DNA from: Lachnospiraceae bacterium
GTDB taxonomy: Bacteria; Bacillota; Clostridia; Lachnospirales; Lachnospiraceae
Assembly: GCA_017538995.1 (NCBI GenBank)
Contig: JAFYHV010000167.1
Span: forward strand, 1 to 52,903
DNA length: 52,903 nt
Reading direction: 5' to 3'
Below, in pieces: positions 25,665 to 34,809 of the stretch (within the stretch, counting starts at the first letter, position 1; each line of letters starts with the position of its first letter). The notes beneath the pieces are model-generated. The model did not search any database and was not told the origin of the DNA. It saw only the letters and a list, made by a program, of their open reading frames with translations. A program made the translations under genes and the position numbers.

Positions 25665-28466
25665 ATGAGTCTTGCAACAGTACTGAACATGCACAATCTG
25701 CTTAATATTCTGTTATTCGGAGTTCTGGTGGTATTGGTAATAATACTGCTTGTTCTTCTGTATGCCATTGCAATGTACGGCAGAAAGAAAAATAAAACCG
25801 GCAGAGTAAGTGACAGAAAGAGAAGATTCAACTTTGTATTTACTCTTTCCATTACTTTTATTCTCATGCTTTTTGCCGTTATTTATACTTCGAGACTCTT
25901 TTATGAGGAGTCGGTCTCAACGCTGTACGGAGAGTGCGAGGACAAGGTTTCAAAAATTGCTGACAGCCTTTCGACTTACCTTAACACATCCGAAGCGGTT
26001 TTGTGGGTTACGGGTGACTCGGCGGATCAGATGTATCAGGATGGCGCGAGCACGGAAATCATTCATGATTATTTAAGATCCGAGACTTACAGTCAGCAGG
26101 AAAAATTCGATGAAAACTTCATGGGATTTTATGCGGTAATAGATGATGTATTTATGTCCGGTATCGACTGGATAGCTCCGGATGATTATAATCCTTACGA
26201 GCGTGACTGGTACAAAGCTGCGGTTAAAGCGGACGGCGATGTAGCAATCGTAGAGCCTTATCTTGATGCGCAGAGCGGCGACATCATCATTTCTTTTGCG
26301 AAGCTTTTATCGGATAAAAAGAACTCGGTATCGCTCGACGTATCACTTAACCATATCCAGGAAACCGTTGAAGAGATCAACATTAACGGCAACGGCTACG
26401 GAATGGTAATAGATAAAAACGGCGGCATTATCGCGCACAAGGATGCTTCCTTAAACGGTAAGAACTGTTCGGAAGTGTTTGAAGATGATGCGTTTTTAAA
26501 TGCCGTATTAAATACAAGAAACGGCAGAACCGAAGCGGTTGTTGACGGTTATAAATATACGATTTTTGTAAACGAAGTTTTAAATCAGTGGTATACGGTT
26601 GTACTTGTTAAAAATATGGAGCTTTTTACCGAAACCAGAGTACAGCTTATCGTAAACGTCTGCGTATACTTAATTATTTTCTTCCTCATTACGTTCTTCT
26701 ACTACATGAGCTACATGAATGAGCAGAGCGCAAGCCAGATGATGGAAGAACTCATTTTAAGCAAGCAGAGACAGGAATACGAGGCGAAAGTACTTAAGCT
26801 CGAAAAGAGCGCCGCTGACGATGCAAACAAGGCAAAGAGCCGCTTCCTCGCAGATATGTCGCATGAGATAAGAACACCTATCAATGCGGTGCTCGGTATG
26901 AACGAAATGATTCTTCGTGAAACCGACAGCGAGAGCATAAAAGAATATGCAGGCAATATCCGTTCATCGGGACGTGCATTGCTTTCACTTATAAACAGTA
27001 TTCTTGACTTCTCAAAGATTGAAGACGGCAAGATGGAGATTGTTCCGGTTGATTACAGTGTTGTCGACATGATTCATTATCTTCAGAATTCGATTGCCGA
27101 AAGAGCCGCAGCAAAGAGCCTCCAGTTTATCGTGAATGTGGATCCTTCGATTCCAAGAACTCTTCACGGCGACGACATGAGAGTAAGTCAGGTTATCATG
27201 AATCTTCTTACCAATGCCGTAAAATACACGAAGACCGGCGAAGTAAGACTGACTGTTAAAAACAGCGGTATTTCCGACGGAGACCTTTTACTTTATGTGG
27301 AAGTAAAAGATACCGGCATCGGCATAAAAGAAGAAGACATGCCCAAGCTTTTCGAGTCCTTCGAAAGACTTGATAAAGAAAAGAACCGTAACATTGAAGG
27401 TACGGGACTCGGTATGTCAATCGTTACAAGACTGCTTACCATGATGGGCAGCAGACTTTCCGCAGAAAGCAAATACGGAGAAGGCTCAACATTCTCGTTT
27501 GTGATTAAACAGGGAATCGTGGACGAAACTCCGATTGACGATACATACGTAAAACTGTCGGCCGGCAATCAGGCAAAGAGCGAGGCTGCTTACCATGAAT
27601 CATTCACCGCACCCGAAGGCAGAATACTTATAGTCGATGACACAAAGATGAACCTTAATGTGGCAAAGAATCTTTTAAAGAAGACTCTTTTAATCATTGA
27701 AACCGCATTAAGCGGCGACGAAGCTTTAACACTCTGCGCATCGAAGAAATATGACGTAATCTTAATGGACCAGCGTATGCCCGGGCTTGACGGCACACAG
27801 ACGCTCCATTTGATCAAAGAACAGTTTGAAGGCTACAATATCGACACACCCGTCATCTGCCTCACAGCGGACGCAATAAGCGGTGCGAGAGACAGATATC
27901 TGGCAGAGGGCTTTTCGGATTATCTCACCAAGCCTATCGAGGGCAGCGAACTTGAAAAGATGCTCTTAAAATATCTGCCCGCGGAGAAAATCATAAAAGG
28001 CGAAAACCAGATCACATTCGATCTTGAGAGTGAAAAAGAATCGGATAAGGAAGAATCTTTTATCATAAAATTTAAAGACCTCGGAATAGATACGGATAAA
28101 GGTCTTTCATACTGTCAGGGAGACCTTGATGTGTACGAAAACATTGTTTCGGAATACATTAAGGAAATGCCCGAAAGGTCCGGCCGCCTGAAAGAATGCC
28201 TCGAGACTTCCGACTGGAAAAACTACTGCGTATATGTTCATTCGCTTAAGAGCACTTCGAAAATGATCGGAGCATTAAGCCTTTCCGACAAAGCCTTAAA
28301 ACTTGAAGAAGCGGCTAACAAAGAAGATGCAGACTTCATAAAAGAAAATCACGCCGAAGCACTTGATATATACACTGATTTGGCAAATAAAATGGCAGAC
28401 ATACTCGGCATCGATTTATCAGAGAACGATAAAGATGAAGACATTATGGAGTTTTTGCCTGAATAA
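25665..28466 (+). CDS. Hybrid sensor histidine kinase (Cache-HisKA-HATPase-REC-Hpt)
   Basis: A 933-residue membrane kinase. Two N-terminal helices (about 12-36 and 54-75) precede an extracellular double-Cache-like sensor (about 78-318) and a third helix (about 325-350). The H-box DMSHEIRTPINAVLG has H400. HATPase motifs are NLLTNAVKYT (N-box), DTGIGI (D549) and GTGLGMSI. A receiver domain (652-770) has phospho-acceptor D702 and K756, and a C-terminal Hpt domain has H859 (VHSLKSTSKMIGA). The phosphorelay H400-D702-H859 is complete, but the final response regulator is not in the window. It is the first chromosomal gene after the element; proS follows after 38 bp. Confidence 0.9.
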   Translation: MSLATVLNMHNLLNILLFGVLVVLVIILLVLLYAIAMYGRKKNKTGRVSDRKRRFNFVFTLSITFILMLFAVIYTSRLFYEESVSTLYGECEDKVSKIADSLSTYLNTSEAVLWVTGDSADQMYQDGASTEIIHDYLRSETYSQQEKFDENFMGFYAVIDDVFMSGIDWIAPDDYNPYERDWYKAAVKADGDVAIVEPYLDAQSGDIIISFAKLLSDKKNSVSLDVSLNHIQETVEEININGNGYGMVIDKNGGIIAHKDASLNGKNCSEVFEDDAFLNAVLNTRNGRTEAVVDGYKYTIFVNEVLNQWYTVVLVKNMELFTETRVQLIVNVCVYLIIFFLITFFYYMSYMNEQSASQMMEELILSKQRQEYEAKVLKLEKSAADDANKAKSRFLADMSHEIRTPINAVLGMNEMILRETDSESIKEYAGNIRSSGRALLSLINSILDFSKIEDGKMEIVPVDYSVVDMIHYLQNSIAERAAAKSLQFIVNVDPSIPRTLHGDDMRVSQVIMNLLTNAVKYTKTGEVRLTVKNSGISDGDLLLYVEVKDTGIGIKEEDMPKLFESFERLDKEKNRNIEGTGLGMSIVTRLLTMMGSRLSAESKYGEGSTFSFVIKQGIVDETPIDDTYVKLSAGNQAKSEAAYHESFTAPEGRILIVDDTKMNLNVAKNLLKKTLLIIETALSGDEALTLCASKKYDVILMDQRMPGLDGTQTLHLIKEQFEGYNIDTPVICLTADAISGARDRYLAEGFSDYLTKPIEGSELEKMLLKYLPAEKIIKGENQITFDLESEKESDKEESFIIKFKDLGIDTDKGLSYCQGDLDVYENIVSEYIKEMPERSGRLKECLETSDWKNYCVYVHSLKSTSKMIGALSLSDKALKLEEAANKEDADFIKENHAEALDIYTDLANKMADILGIDLSENDKDEDIMEFLPE

Positions 28467-28504
28467 AGAAAATTATAAATCATCATATTAGGAGGATTTT
28501 AAAA

Positions 28505-30247
28505 ATGAAATTAAGTAACATGGTTGGTGACAGATTCAAAGAGCGTCCCTCGGACTGCGTAATTGATTCACACGCATTTTCCGTAAGGGGAGGTTATATC
28601 AAATACGTTTCTAACGGTATTTACTCGCTCTACCCACCCATGAAGAGAGTAACTGCAAAGATAGAGAACATTATCAGAGAAGAAATGGATGCTGCTGATT
28701 CACAGGAAGTTTTATTCCCCGTTGTTTTACCCGGTTCACTCTGGGAAGAATCAGGCAGATTCGAAAGCGTGGGCGATGAGCTTTTAAGATTTAAGGATCG
28801 TAACAATTCTTCAATGGTACTCGGTATGACTCATGAGGAAGCAGCCGTTCAGATGGTTCGCGAATGGGGCAATACCTATGCGAAATATCCTTTCTGCATT
28901 TATCAGATTCAGACCAAATTCCGTGATGAGGCACGCCCCAGAGCAGGTCTTATCCGTGTAAGAGAATTTACGATGAAGGATGCATATTCCTTCCATACAT
29001 CTCAGGAAGATCTCGAAAAATACTATGACGTAATGGCAAATGCTTACTTCAGAGTATTCGAAAGAGCTGGTATCCCCGAAGTTATCTCCGTTAAGTCCGA
29101 CTCAGGTATGATTGGAGGCAGCGTATCGCACGAATACATGCTTTTAGTTGATGCAGGCGAAGATTCTATCGTTTTATGCGATGAATGCGGTTACAGCGCA
29201 AATATGGAAGCTGCAGACACTACTGTAGACAACACAGGCTGCGCACCTGCAGGCGAACTTAAAAAAGTTAACACACCCGACTGCAAGACCATCGAGGAAG
29301 TTTGCACATTCCTTAACAGCAAAGTTGAAGAGTCCTGCAAGGCAGTTATTTATCAGGCCAACATGACCGACGAATACATCGTAGTATTCTTAAGAGGTGA
29401 CTATGAAGTTAACGAAACCAAGTTAACGAATCTTTTAGGAGAAAAAGTTCATGCGGCTACAATCACTCCCGAGTGCGGCCTCTGTGCAGGCTTCTGCGGA
29501 CCTTACGAGCAGAAAGCTAAATGCAGGATTATTTACGATAAGTCACTTGAGGGAATCGAAAATCTCGTATGCGGTGCAAACGAAGTTGATTACCACTACA
29601 CAGGACTTAATATAAAGCGTGATATAGGCGATGTTGAATATGTTGACGTTGCAAAAATCAGAACCGGAGATATCTGCCCTGTCTGCGGCAAAAAGACCAT
29701 CAGAATCAGCCGTGGTATCGAGGTAGGAAACATCTTCCAGCTCGGCACAAAATATTCCAAGTCAATGGGTATGACATATACAGACGTTGACGGAACCGTT
29801 AAGACACCTATCATGGGCTGCTACGGTATCGGCGTCGGACGTCTCGCAGCCAGCGTAATGGAAGCAAAGCATGATGATTACGGTCCCATCTGGCCCATCA
29901 CAATCGCTCCCTGGCAGGTTCATCTCTGCTGCATGCGACCTGACAAGGCTGAATGCAAGGAGGCTGCAGACAAGATTTACAATGACCTTCTTAATGCAGG
30001 CGTTGAAGTTATCTACGATGATAGAAACGTACAGGCAGGCGTTATGTTTGCGGATGCGGACTTACTCGGTGTTCCCGTAAGAGTTACGGTAGGCCCGAAG
30101 AACATTGCCAACGGTCAGATCGAACTTTCGACCAGAGACAAGAGCGTAAAAGAATTAGTCAGTGTAGACGATGCACTGAGTGCAACAAAGGGTCTCATCG
30201 ACAAGCTCTTCGCAGAGATTAACGACAAAGTAAGAGACAGAGTATAA
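28505..30247 (+). CDS. proS: Proline-tRNA ligase
   Basis: A 580-residue bacterial-type ProRS that charges tRNA(Pro) and can edit mis-acylated Ala-tRNA(Pro). Class II motifs are visible: motif 2 KFRDEARPRAGLIRVREFTMKDAYSFH (from about residue 137) and motif 3 GCYGIGVGRL. The INS editing insertion lies between them (about 230-390). A four-cysteine CDECGY / CPVCGK pattern is present. TAGGAGG precedes the start. No T-box leader fits in the 38-bp gap from the upstream kinase gene, so it is probably co-transcribed with it. A REP-like repeat follows. Confidence 0.93.
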   Translation: MKLSNMVGDRFKERPSDCVIDSHAFSVRGGYIKYVSNGIYSLYPPMKRVTAKIENIIREEMDAADSQEVLFPVVLPGSLWEESGRFESVGDELLRFKDRNNSSMVLGMTHEEAAVQMVREWGNTYAKYPFCIYQIQTKFRDEARPRAGLIRVREFTMKDAYSFHTSQEDLEKYYDVMANAYFRVFERAGIPEVISVKSDSGMIGGSVSHEYMLLVDAGEDSIVLCDECGYSANMEAADTTVDNTGCAPAGELKKVNTPDCKTIEEVCTFLNSKVEESCKAVIYQANMTDEYIVVFLRGDYEVNETKLTNLLGEKVHAATITPECGLCAGFCGPYEQKAKCRIIYDKSLEGIENLVCGANEVDYHYTGLNIKRDIGDVEYVDVAKIRTGDICPVCGKKTIRISRGIEVGNIFQLGTKYSKSMGMTYTDVDGTVKTPIMGCYGIGVGRLAASVMEAKHDDYGPIWPITIAPWQVHLCCMRPDKAECKEAADKIYNDLLNAGVEVIYDDRNVQAGVMFADADLLGVPVRVTVGPKNIANGQIELSTRDKSVKELVSVDDALSATKGLIDKLFAEINDKVRDRV

Positions 30248-30259
30248 AAAAAGCCAAAC

Positions 30260-30347
30260 GGGGACGGTTCTAAAATGGTAAAAAAGGCCAAAATAGAACC
30301 GTCCCCAATTGGTAAAAAAAGCCAAAACGGAACCGTCCCCAATTGGT
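30260..30347. repeat. REP-like repeat, locus 1
   Basis: GGGGACGGTTCTA (30260-30272) pairs perfectly with TAGAACCGTCCCC (30294-30306). The 18-base word GAACCGTCCCCAATTGGT recurs at 30296 and 30330, so the unit repeats with a 34-bp period. The same family occurs near 39.1 and 39.95 kb. Confidence 0.8.
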
Positions 30348-30411
30348 CTAAAATGTTTCCCCTAAAAAGGTGGAATTCAACACGTATATTTTTTATGGAA
30401 AGTGATATAAA

Positions 30412-30972
30412 ATGACAAACGAAGAGTTAATGTGGAATGTGAAGAACTCCGAACAGATTCTTCATACACCCATATTTGATGTAGAAAAAAGAAGAGAGGA
30501 ATCGGCCACAGGTATAAGCGGAGATTACATGGTAATCAACGCAACTGAGTGGGTAACTATAATTCCGGTGTATCAGGGCAATTTTGTGCTGGTAAGACAG
30601 TTCAGACACGGCCTTGGTAAAATCACCGCAGAGTTTCCCGGCGGTATGTGCGATAAAGGTGAGGATCCGGTAGAAAGCGCATACAGGGAACTTGAGGAGG
30701 AGACCGGATTTAAGACGGGGAAGATGACCGTACTCGGAGTATGTTCACCGAATCCTGCCATTTTTTCAAACTCTATTACGGTGTGTCTTGCAGAAGACTT
30801 AACACCGACGAACCAGCTTCATTTGGATGACGATGAAGTATTAACGTATGAGATGGTTCCCATTAATGAAGTCATCAATTCTTTTTGCAAAGGAGAATAC
30901 GTAAACGCATTTATGGGTACCGCTCTGGCACTTTATATGCGCCATATGCAGGCAGAAGACAGGGAGGCTTAA
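30412..30972 (+). CDS. NUDIX hydrolase (ADP-ribose pyrophosphatase-like)
   Basis: A 186-residue NUDIX enzyme with a perfect box G-x5-E-x7-RELEEETGF (G78, E84, R92, E93, E95, E96, G99). Family members of this size and the preceding FPGG signature usually cleave ADP-ribose to AMP and ribose 5-phosphate. Substrate choice is an inference. Its end carries the ribosome binding site (AGGGAGG) of the next gene, one base separates the two, and it therefore likely forms an operon with the three lipoproteins downstream. Confidence 0.85.
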   Translation: MTNEELMWNVKNSEQILHTPIFDVEKRREESATGISGDYMVINATEWVTIIPVYQGNFVLVRQFRHGLGKITAEFPGGMCDKGEDPVESAYRELEEETGFKTGKMTVLGVCSPNPAIFSNSITVCLAEDLTPTNQLHLDDDEVLTYEMVPINEVINSFCKGEYVNAFMGTALALYMRHMQAEDREA

Positions 30973-30973
30973 T

Positions 30974-32224
30974 ATGAATACTGCTAAACGATTTTTAACC
31001 CAGTTAACCGCTGTAACACTCGCAATTTGCGTAATATTTTTATCTTCATGCGCACCGAAAAAAATAGACGGTGAAGAATATCCCGGATTCGTACCGGTCG
31101 AAGAAACCGTGACCGAAAAAAAGGTTGAAGAAAAAGAAATTCCGGTTGAGGATATTGTCGAAAAAGGTGGCATGACAGATAGTGAGTTTGAAGAATTAAT
31201 CAAAATTCCCGATCCTTTCGAGGAAACAGGAAAATTCCAGTTTTGCCCCGGAGCGATTCCGGAAAATTATGCCAGACAATACAGAGAAAAACCGGAGATA
31301 GTATTTGTGGCACAACAAATGCTGACAGCCGTGTATAACGGTGCAAGCGAATTTAGTATTGCTCCGGAATACGAATTAAGCATGGATGAGGCCTGGTTGG
31401 CAGAAGAACTGGCGGCAAAGGCCTGCCCTTTGGCGGATGCCTGTTCTATTGGATCTCATTTGGATGATCCGCTTACCTACTCAGTAATCTACATGCCAAA
31501 GAATGATATAGTTTTAGACGAAAACGGTGATATAGATGATGAAAGATCGAGTTTTACCGACATGGATGCGGTTGAAGCCAAGAAGCTAATCGGTGATTTC
31601 ACGGATTTTGTTCAGTCTATAATAGATCGCAATATTACAAAAGAAGATTCCGATATGGAAAAGGCTGAGAAAATTTATGAAGCGCTCGTAAAAGAAGTAG
31701 CATATCGTGAAAAAAGACCTTTCGAAGATTCAATGTATATTGAATTTACAGAAGAAGGAATGGAAGCTTTAAGAGGAGAAACTACTCTTGTTGAGGATAT
31801 CGTTAATGATCATGCCACAAGCAAGAACAGAATTCCTTTTTTATATCAGTACATTCTGACACAACTTAACATTGAGTGTATGACAGTTACTTCATCCGGA
31901 GCATATGTCAGTCAGGGCTATGAAAAACTTGATAAAGAAATGGGCTCGGACGGACGACTTGTCTGGAATGTAATTGTTATAGACGGAATACCTTATAACT
32001 GTGATATGGCATTCGATATGATTGTATACGAAGCCGAAAAAGGTGCTAACAAAGATTATGAACCTGTAATGAAGTATTTCGGCATGAGTGACAGTACAAG
32101 AGCGCAATCATTTGTTATTTCAAGCAGGGACAATCTGTATTTGTACGATCCCAATATATCATATGAATGGGAAAATCCTCCGAGAGATATGGTTCCCGAA
32201 TGTCCGAAAGATTATCAGAAGTAA
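30974..32224 (+). CDS. Lipoprotein with degenerate transglutaminase-like fold, paralogue 1
   Basis: A 416-residue lipoprotein with signal peptide and a lipobox ending in Cys (LSSC, about residue 26). A linker is followed by a helical region (DPFEETGKFQFCPGAIPENY) shared with the next gene, and a C-terminal domain with TQLNIECMTVTSSG, LVWNVIVIDGIPYNCDMAF and YFGMSD. These match the pattern of transglutaminase-core proteins (GIxC, HAWN, DG-Y-D, SD). However, the nucleophile Cys and the His of HAWN are absent, and only the Asp is kept. It is probably a non-enzymatic surface protein. A gap of 9 bp separates it from paralogue 2. Confidence 0.7.
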   Translation: MNTAKRFLTQLTAVTLAICVIFLSSCAPKKIDGEEYPGFVPVEETVTEKKVEEKEIPVEDIVEKGGMTDSEFEELIKIPDPFEETGKFQFCPGAIPENYARQYREKPEIVFVAQQMLTAVYNGASEFSIAPEYELSMDEAWLAEELAAKACPLADACSIGSHLDDPLTYSVIYMPKNDIVLDENGDIDDERSSFTDMDAVEAKKLIGDFTDFVQSIIDRNITKEDSDMEKAEKIYEALVKEVAYREKRPFEDSMYIEFTEEGMEALRGETTLVEDIVNDHATSKNRIPFLYQYILTQLNIECMTVTSSGAYVSQGYEKLDKEMGSDGRLVWNVIVIDGIPYNCDMAFDMIVYEAEKGANKDYEPVMKYFGMSDSTRAQSFVISSRDNLYLYDPNISYEWENPPRDMVPECPKDYQK

Positions 32225-32233
32225 GGTAAAAAA

Positions 32234-33496
32234 ATGAATATAAAAAGAATAATAAAAACTGCATCCGCATACCTGCTTTCTGGAGCATTTATTATTTCAA
32301 TGATTGCGGGCACCGGATGTAACAATCCCAAAACAATAGAAGATTATCCCGAACCGGTATCGGCTGTAAATACCGAAACCGAAACTAACACAGATACAGA
32401 TACCGATACTCCGGGTGATGAAGGTACTGAAGCTCCCAAGGCAAATGCTGTTGAACAGCTGACTCTTACGGATGAACAGTTTGAAGAATTTATTGCCATT
32501 CCGGATCCGTTTGAGAAAACAGGGCAGTTTCAGTGCAATCCAACGGCGATACCGGAGTACTATGCAAGAAGATTCAGGGAAAAACCTGCGATAATAGCTG
32601 TGGCCAAAGCAATGATGGAAGCCGCATATAATGCAGAGAGAGGTTTTGATGTTCCTCCGGAAGACATTCTTGGTTTCGAGGATTATATTACGGCGCTTAC
32701 ACTGGCAGAAATGTCAAGCCCTATAGTTGATTCCGCACAGATGAAGACCGAGGATTTTCAGGATTATGAAATCATTTATATGCCGGAATATGTTGTAAAC
32801 GAAACTGAACAGGGCATCTTCTTTGAACTGAATACGGAACAGACTTCATATGAGCATGCAAGTCAGATAATAGATCAGTATACCGATTATATTCAGGATA
32901 TTGTAAACAAAAACGTTTCAAAAGAAGATTCGGATATTGAAAAAGCCCGGAAAGTTTATGAAGCACTCGTAAAAGATTTATCCTATTCCGAAAGAAATCT
33001 TGGTATTGATATGATTTATTCCATGGAAGATGTACAGGAATCTTTTAACAGCGAGGCAAGAACCATCGAAAATATCGTAGTAGGCAAATCACTTACTCAG
33101 GATAAACTCGCTTTGCTTTATCAGAGTATACTGACACAGCTTAATATCGAATGCATGACTGTTACCGCTACCGGATTATATCACGAACAGGGTGTTGAAA
33201 AACTTGATAAAGAAATGGGTGAAGTCGGATACGATACCTGGAATGTGATTTATGTGGACGGTAAAGCGTATAACTGTGATCTTGCGTATGAAATAATCAC
33301 ATACGAATACGATAAAACCAAATACGGTGAACACTGTGATCCGCAAATGAAATATTTTGGCATGAGCGATAAAACCAGGGGCGAATCTTTTTCGATTTCC
33401 AGATCAAATCTGTATCTGTATGATGAATACGAGGGTATGGGAATAGGCAATATTCCGGACATGGTTCCCGAGTGTTTGGAAGATTATAAAAAATAA
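32234..33496 (+). CDS. Lipoprotein with degenerate transglutaminase-like fold, paralogue 2
   Basis: A 420-residue lipoprotein, lipobox ending in C29 (AGTGC), then IEDYPEPVS and a threonine/aspartate-rich linker (residues 44-62). It has the same body as paralogue 1: DPFEKTGQFQCNPTAIPEYYARRFREKP, then TQLNIECMTVTATG, DTWNVIYVDGKAYNCDLAY and YFGMSD. The His position is D334, the expected Cys position is about Q289, and Asp349 is kept. It is closest to paralogue 1 in the body and to paralogue 3 in the signal peptide and linker start. Confidence 0.7.
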   Translation: MNIKRIIKTASAYLLSGAFIISMIAGTGCNNPKTIEDYPEPVSAVNTETETNTDTDTDTPGDEGTEAPKANAVEQLTLTDEQFEEFIAIPDPFEKTGQFQCNPTAIPEYYARRFREKPAIIAVAKAMMEAAYNAERGFDVPPEDILGFEDYITALTLAEMSSPIVDSAQMKTEDFQDYEIIYMPEYVVNETEQGIFFELNTEQTSYEHASQIIDQYTDYIQDIVNKNVSKEDSDIEKARKVYEALVKDLSYSERNLGIDMIYSMEDVQESFNSEARTIENIVVGKSLTQDKLALLYQSILTQLNIECMTVTATGLYHEQGVEKLDKEMGEVGYDTWNVIYVDGKAYNCDLAYEIITYEYDKTKYGEHCDPQMKYFGMSDKTRGESFSISRSNLYLYDEYEGMGIGNIPDMVPECLEDYKK

Positions 33497-33511
33497 GGAT
33501 GTTATAAAAAA

Positions 33512-34741
33512 ATGAATTTAAAAAGAATTTCAAAAACAGTCACTTCGTACCTGCTTACGGCAGCATTTGTTATTGCTATGTTAGCGGGCAGCGGATGCAA
33601 CAAGCCCAAGACAATTGAGGATTATCCCGAGCCGGTTTCGATAAGCGAAACCACGGGTACAGAAACCGAAGACGAAGGTAAAACCGCTGTCGAAAACGAT
33701 ACAAAACCTGCCGAGGAAGAAGAAAAACTGGATGAAGCTCTTTTACCCGAGTATGATTCTTTAAGAGAAACAGGTGTATATGAATTCAATCCTGTTGCCG
33801 TAAATCCCGTTTTCAAAATGGAGATTAAAAATAATCCCAAAGTTATCAGGGCAACAAAGGAAATACTTGCTGCAGTTCACGATGCAAAACCTTCGTTTGA
33901 ATTATCCGGAGATCTGGCTTGTACAGAAGCCGAATTTAAGATTGCCAGAACGCTTGCAGAACTTTCAAGTCCTGTAGTTTACTGCGTGGATTTCGAAACA
34001 GAGAATTTGGAAACTTACACGATTAAATATTTCCCTTCATATGAATCCGATGAATTTGGCGAGGAATTCCTCACAGGTTCGATAAGTGAAGATGAAGCAA
34101 AGGAAAAGATTGACACTTACAAAGAAATTTGCGAGAAAACGATTAACGGCGCTGTAACAGACAAAGATGATGACATGCAGCGTGCGGCAAAAGTATATAA
34201 AGCATTAATCGAAAATTTTGAATTTGAATATCCTGACCCTGAGGAAGAGAGTATGGATGATTCCGAAGAGGGAATGATTACCGAATCATACGAAACAGAA
34301 GATTATGTTGTAAGTCAGATCATTTCAGGTAAAATGCATGCATGGCAGTTTTTGGAATTCTATGAAGCCCTCATGGTTCAGCTTAATGTTAATTCCATGA
34401 TGGTCGGAGCTTTAGGTCAGTATCACGAACAGAAATTTCCGCTGCTTGATAAAGCGATGGACAGTAATGAAGGCGGATATGTATGGACGATAATAAAGTA
34501 TGATGATAAGGCTTATCATTGCGATATTCTGATGGATAAAATGGCGCTCGACAGCCAGAGAGAAAACTTTGAAGAATACGAGTCCGATATGCTTTTCTTC
34601 GGCATGAGTGATGATAAAAGAAATAAATCATTCACCGTATATTACACACAGGTATTTGAAGCTATCAGCCCCGTTAATGCAACGAGTGTTCCGAAATGTG
34701 AGGAAGACTACGAATTCAAGGATGATACAAAAACAGAATAA
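33512..34741 (+). CDS. Lipoprotein with degenerate transglutaminase-like fold, paralogue 3
   Basis: A 409-residue lipoprotein, lipobox AGSGC, with the same NKPKTIEDYPEPVS start as paralogue 2 and a more diverged body (RETGVYEFNPVAVNPVFKMEI). The C-terminal domain keeps VQLNVNSMMVGALGQYHEQ, YVWTIIKYDDKAYHCDILMD and FFGMSDDKR, again lacking the catalytic Cys and His. It ends just before a bidirectional terminator shared with the convergent TIR gene. Confidence 0.7.
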   Translation: MNLKRISKTVTSYLLTAAFVIAMLAGSGCNKPKTIEDYPEPVSISETTGTETEDEGKTAVENDTKPAEEEEKLDEALLPEYDSLRETGVYEFNPVAVNPVFKMEIKNNPKVIRATKEILAAVHDAKPSFELSGDLACTEAEFKIARTLAELSSPVVYCVDFETENLETYTIKYFPSYESDEFGEEFLTGSISEDEAKEKIDTYKEICEKTINGAVTDKDDDMQRAAKVYKALIENFEFEYPDPEEESMDDSEEGMITESYETEDYVVSQIISGKMHAWQFLEFYEALMVQLNVNSMMVGALGQYHEQKFPLLDKAMDSNEGGYVWTIIKYDDKAYHCDILMDKMALDSQRENFEEYESDMLFFGMSDDKRNKSFTVYYTQVFEAISPVNATSVPKCEEDYEFKDDTKTE

Positions 34742-34755
34742 TTAAATCTAATCAT

Positions 34756-34794
34756 AAAAAAGATGTCCGGCAGAGATTGTCGGACATCTTTTTT
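34756..34794. terminator. Bidirectional terminator
   Basis: Stem AAAAAAGATGTCCG/CGGACATCTTTTTT (34756-34769 and 34781-34794) with an 11-nt loop. It has T-runs on both strands and serves the lipoprotein operon and the convergent TIR gene. Confidence 0.9.
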
Positions 34795-34809
34795 ATTTAA
34801 AACTATGTG

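Noticed and set aside
28467..28504. T-box riboswitch before proS
   Set aside because: Only 38 bp separate the kinase gene from proS, too little for a T-box, and no T-box consensus bases were seen.
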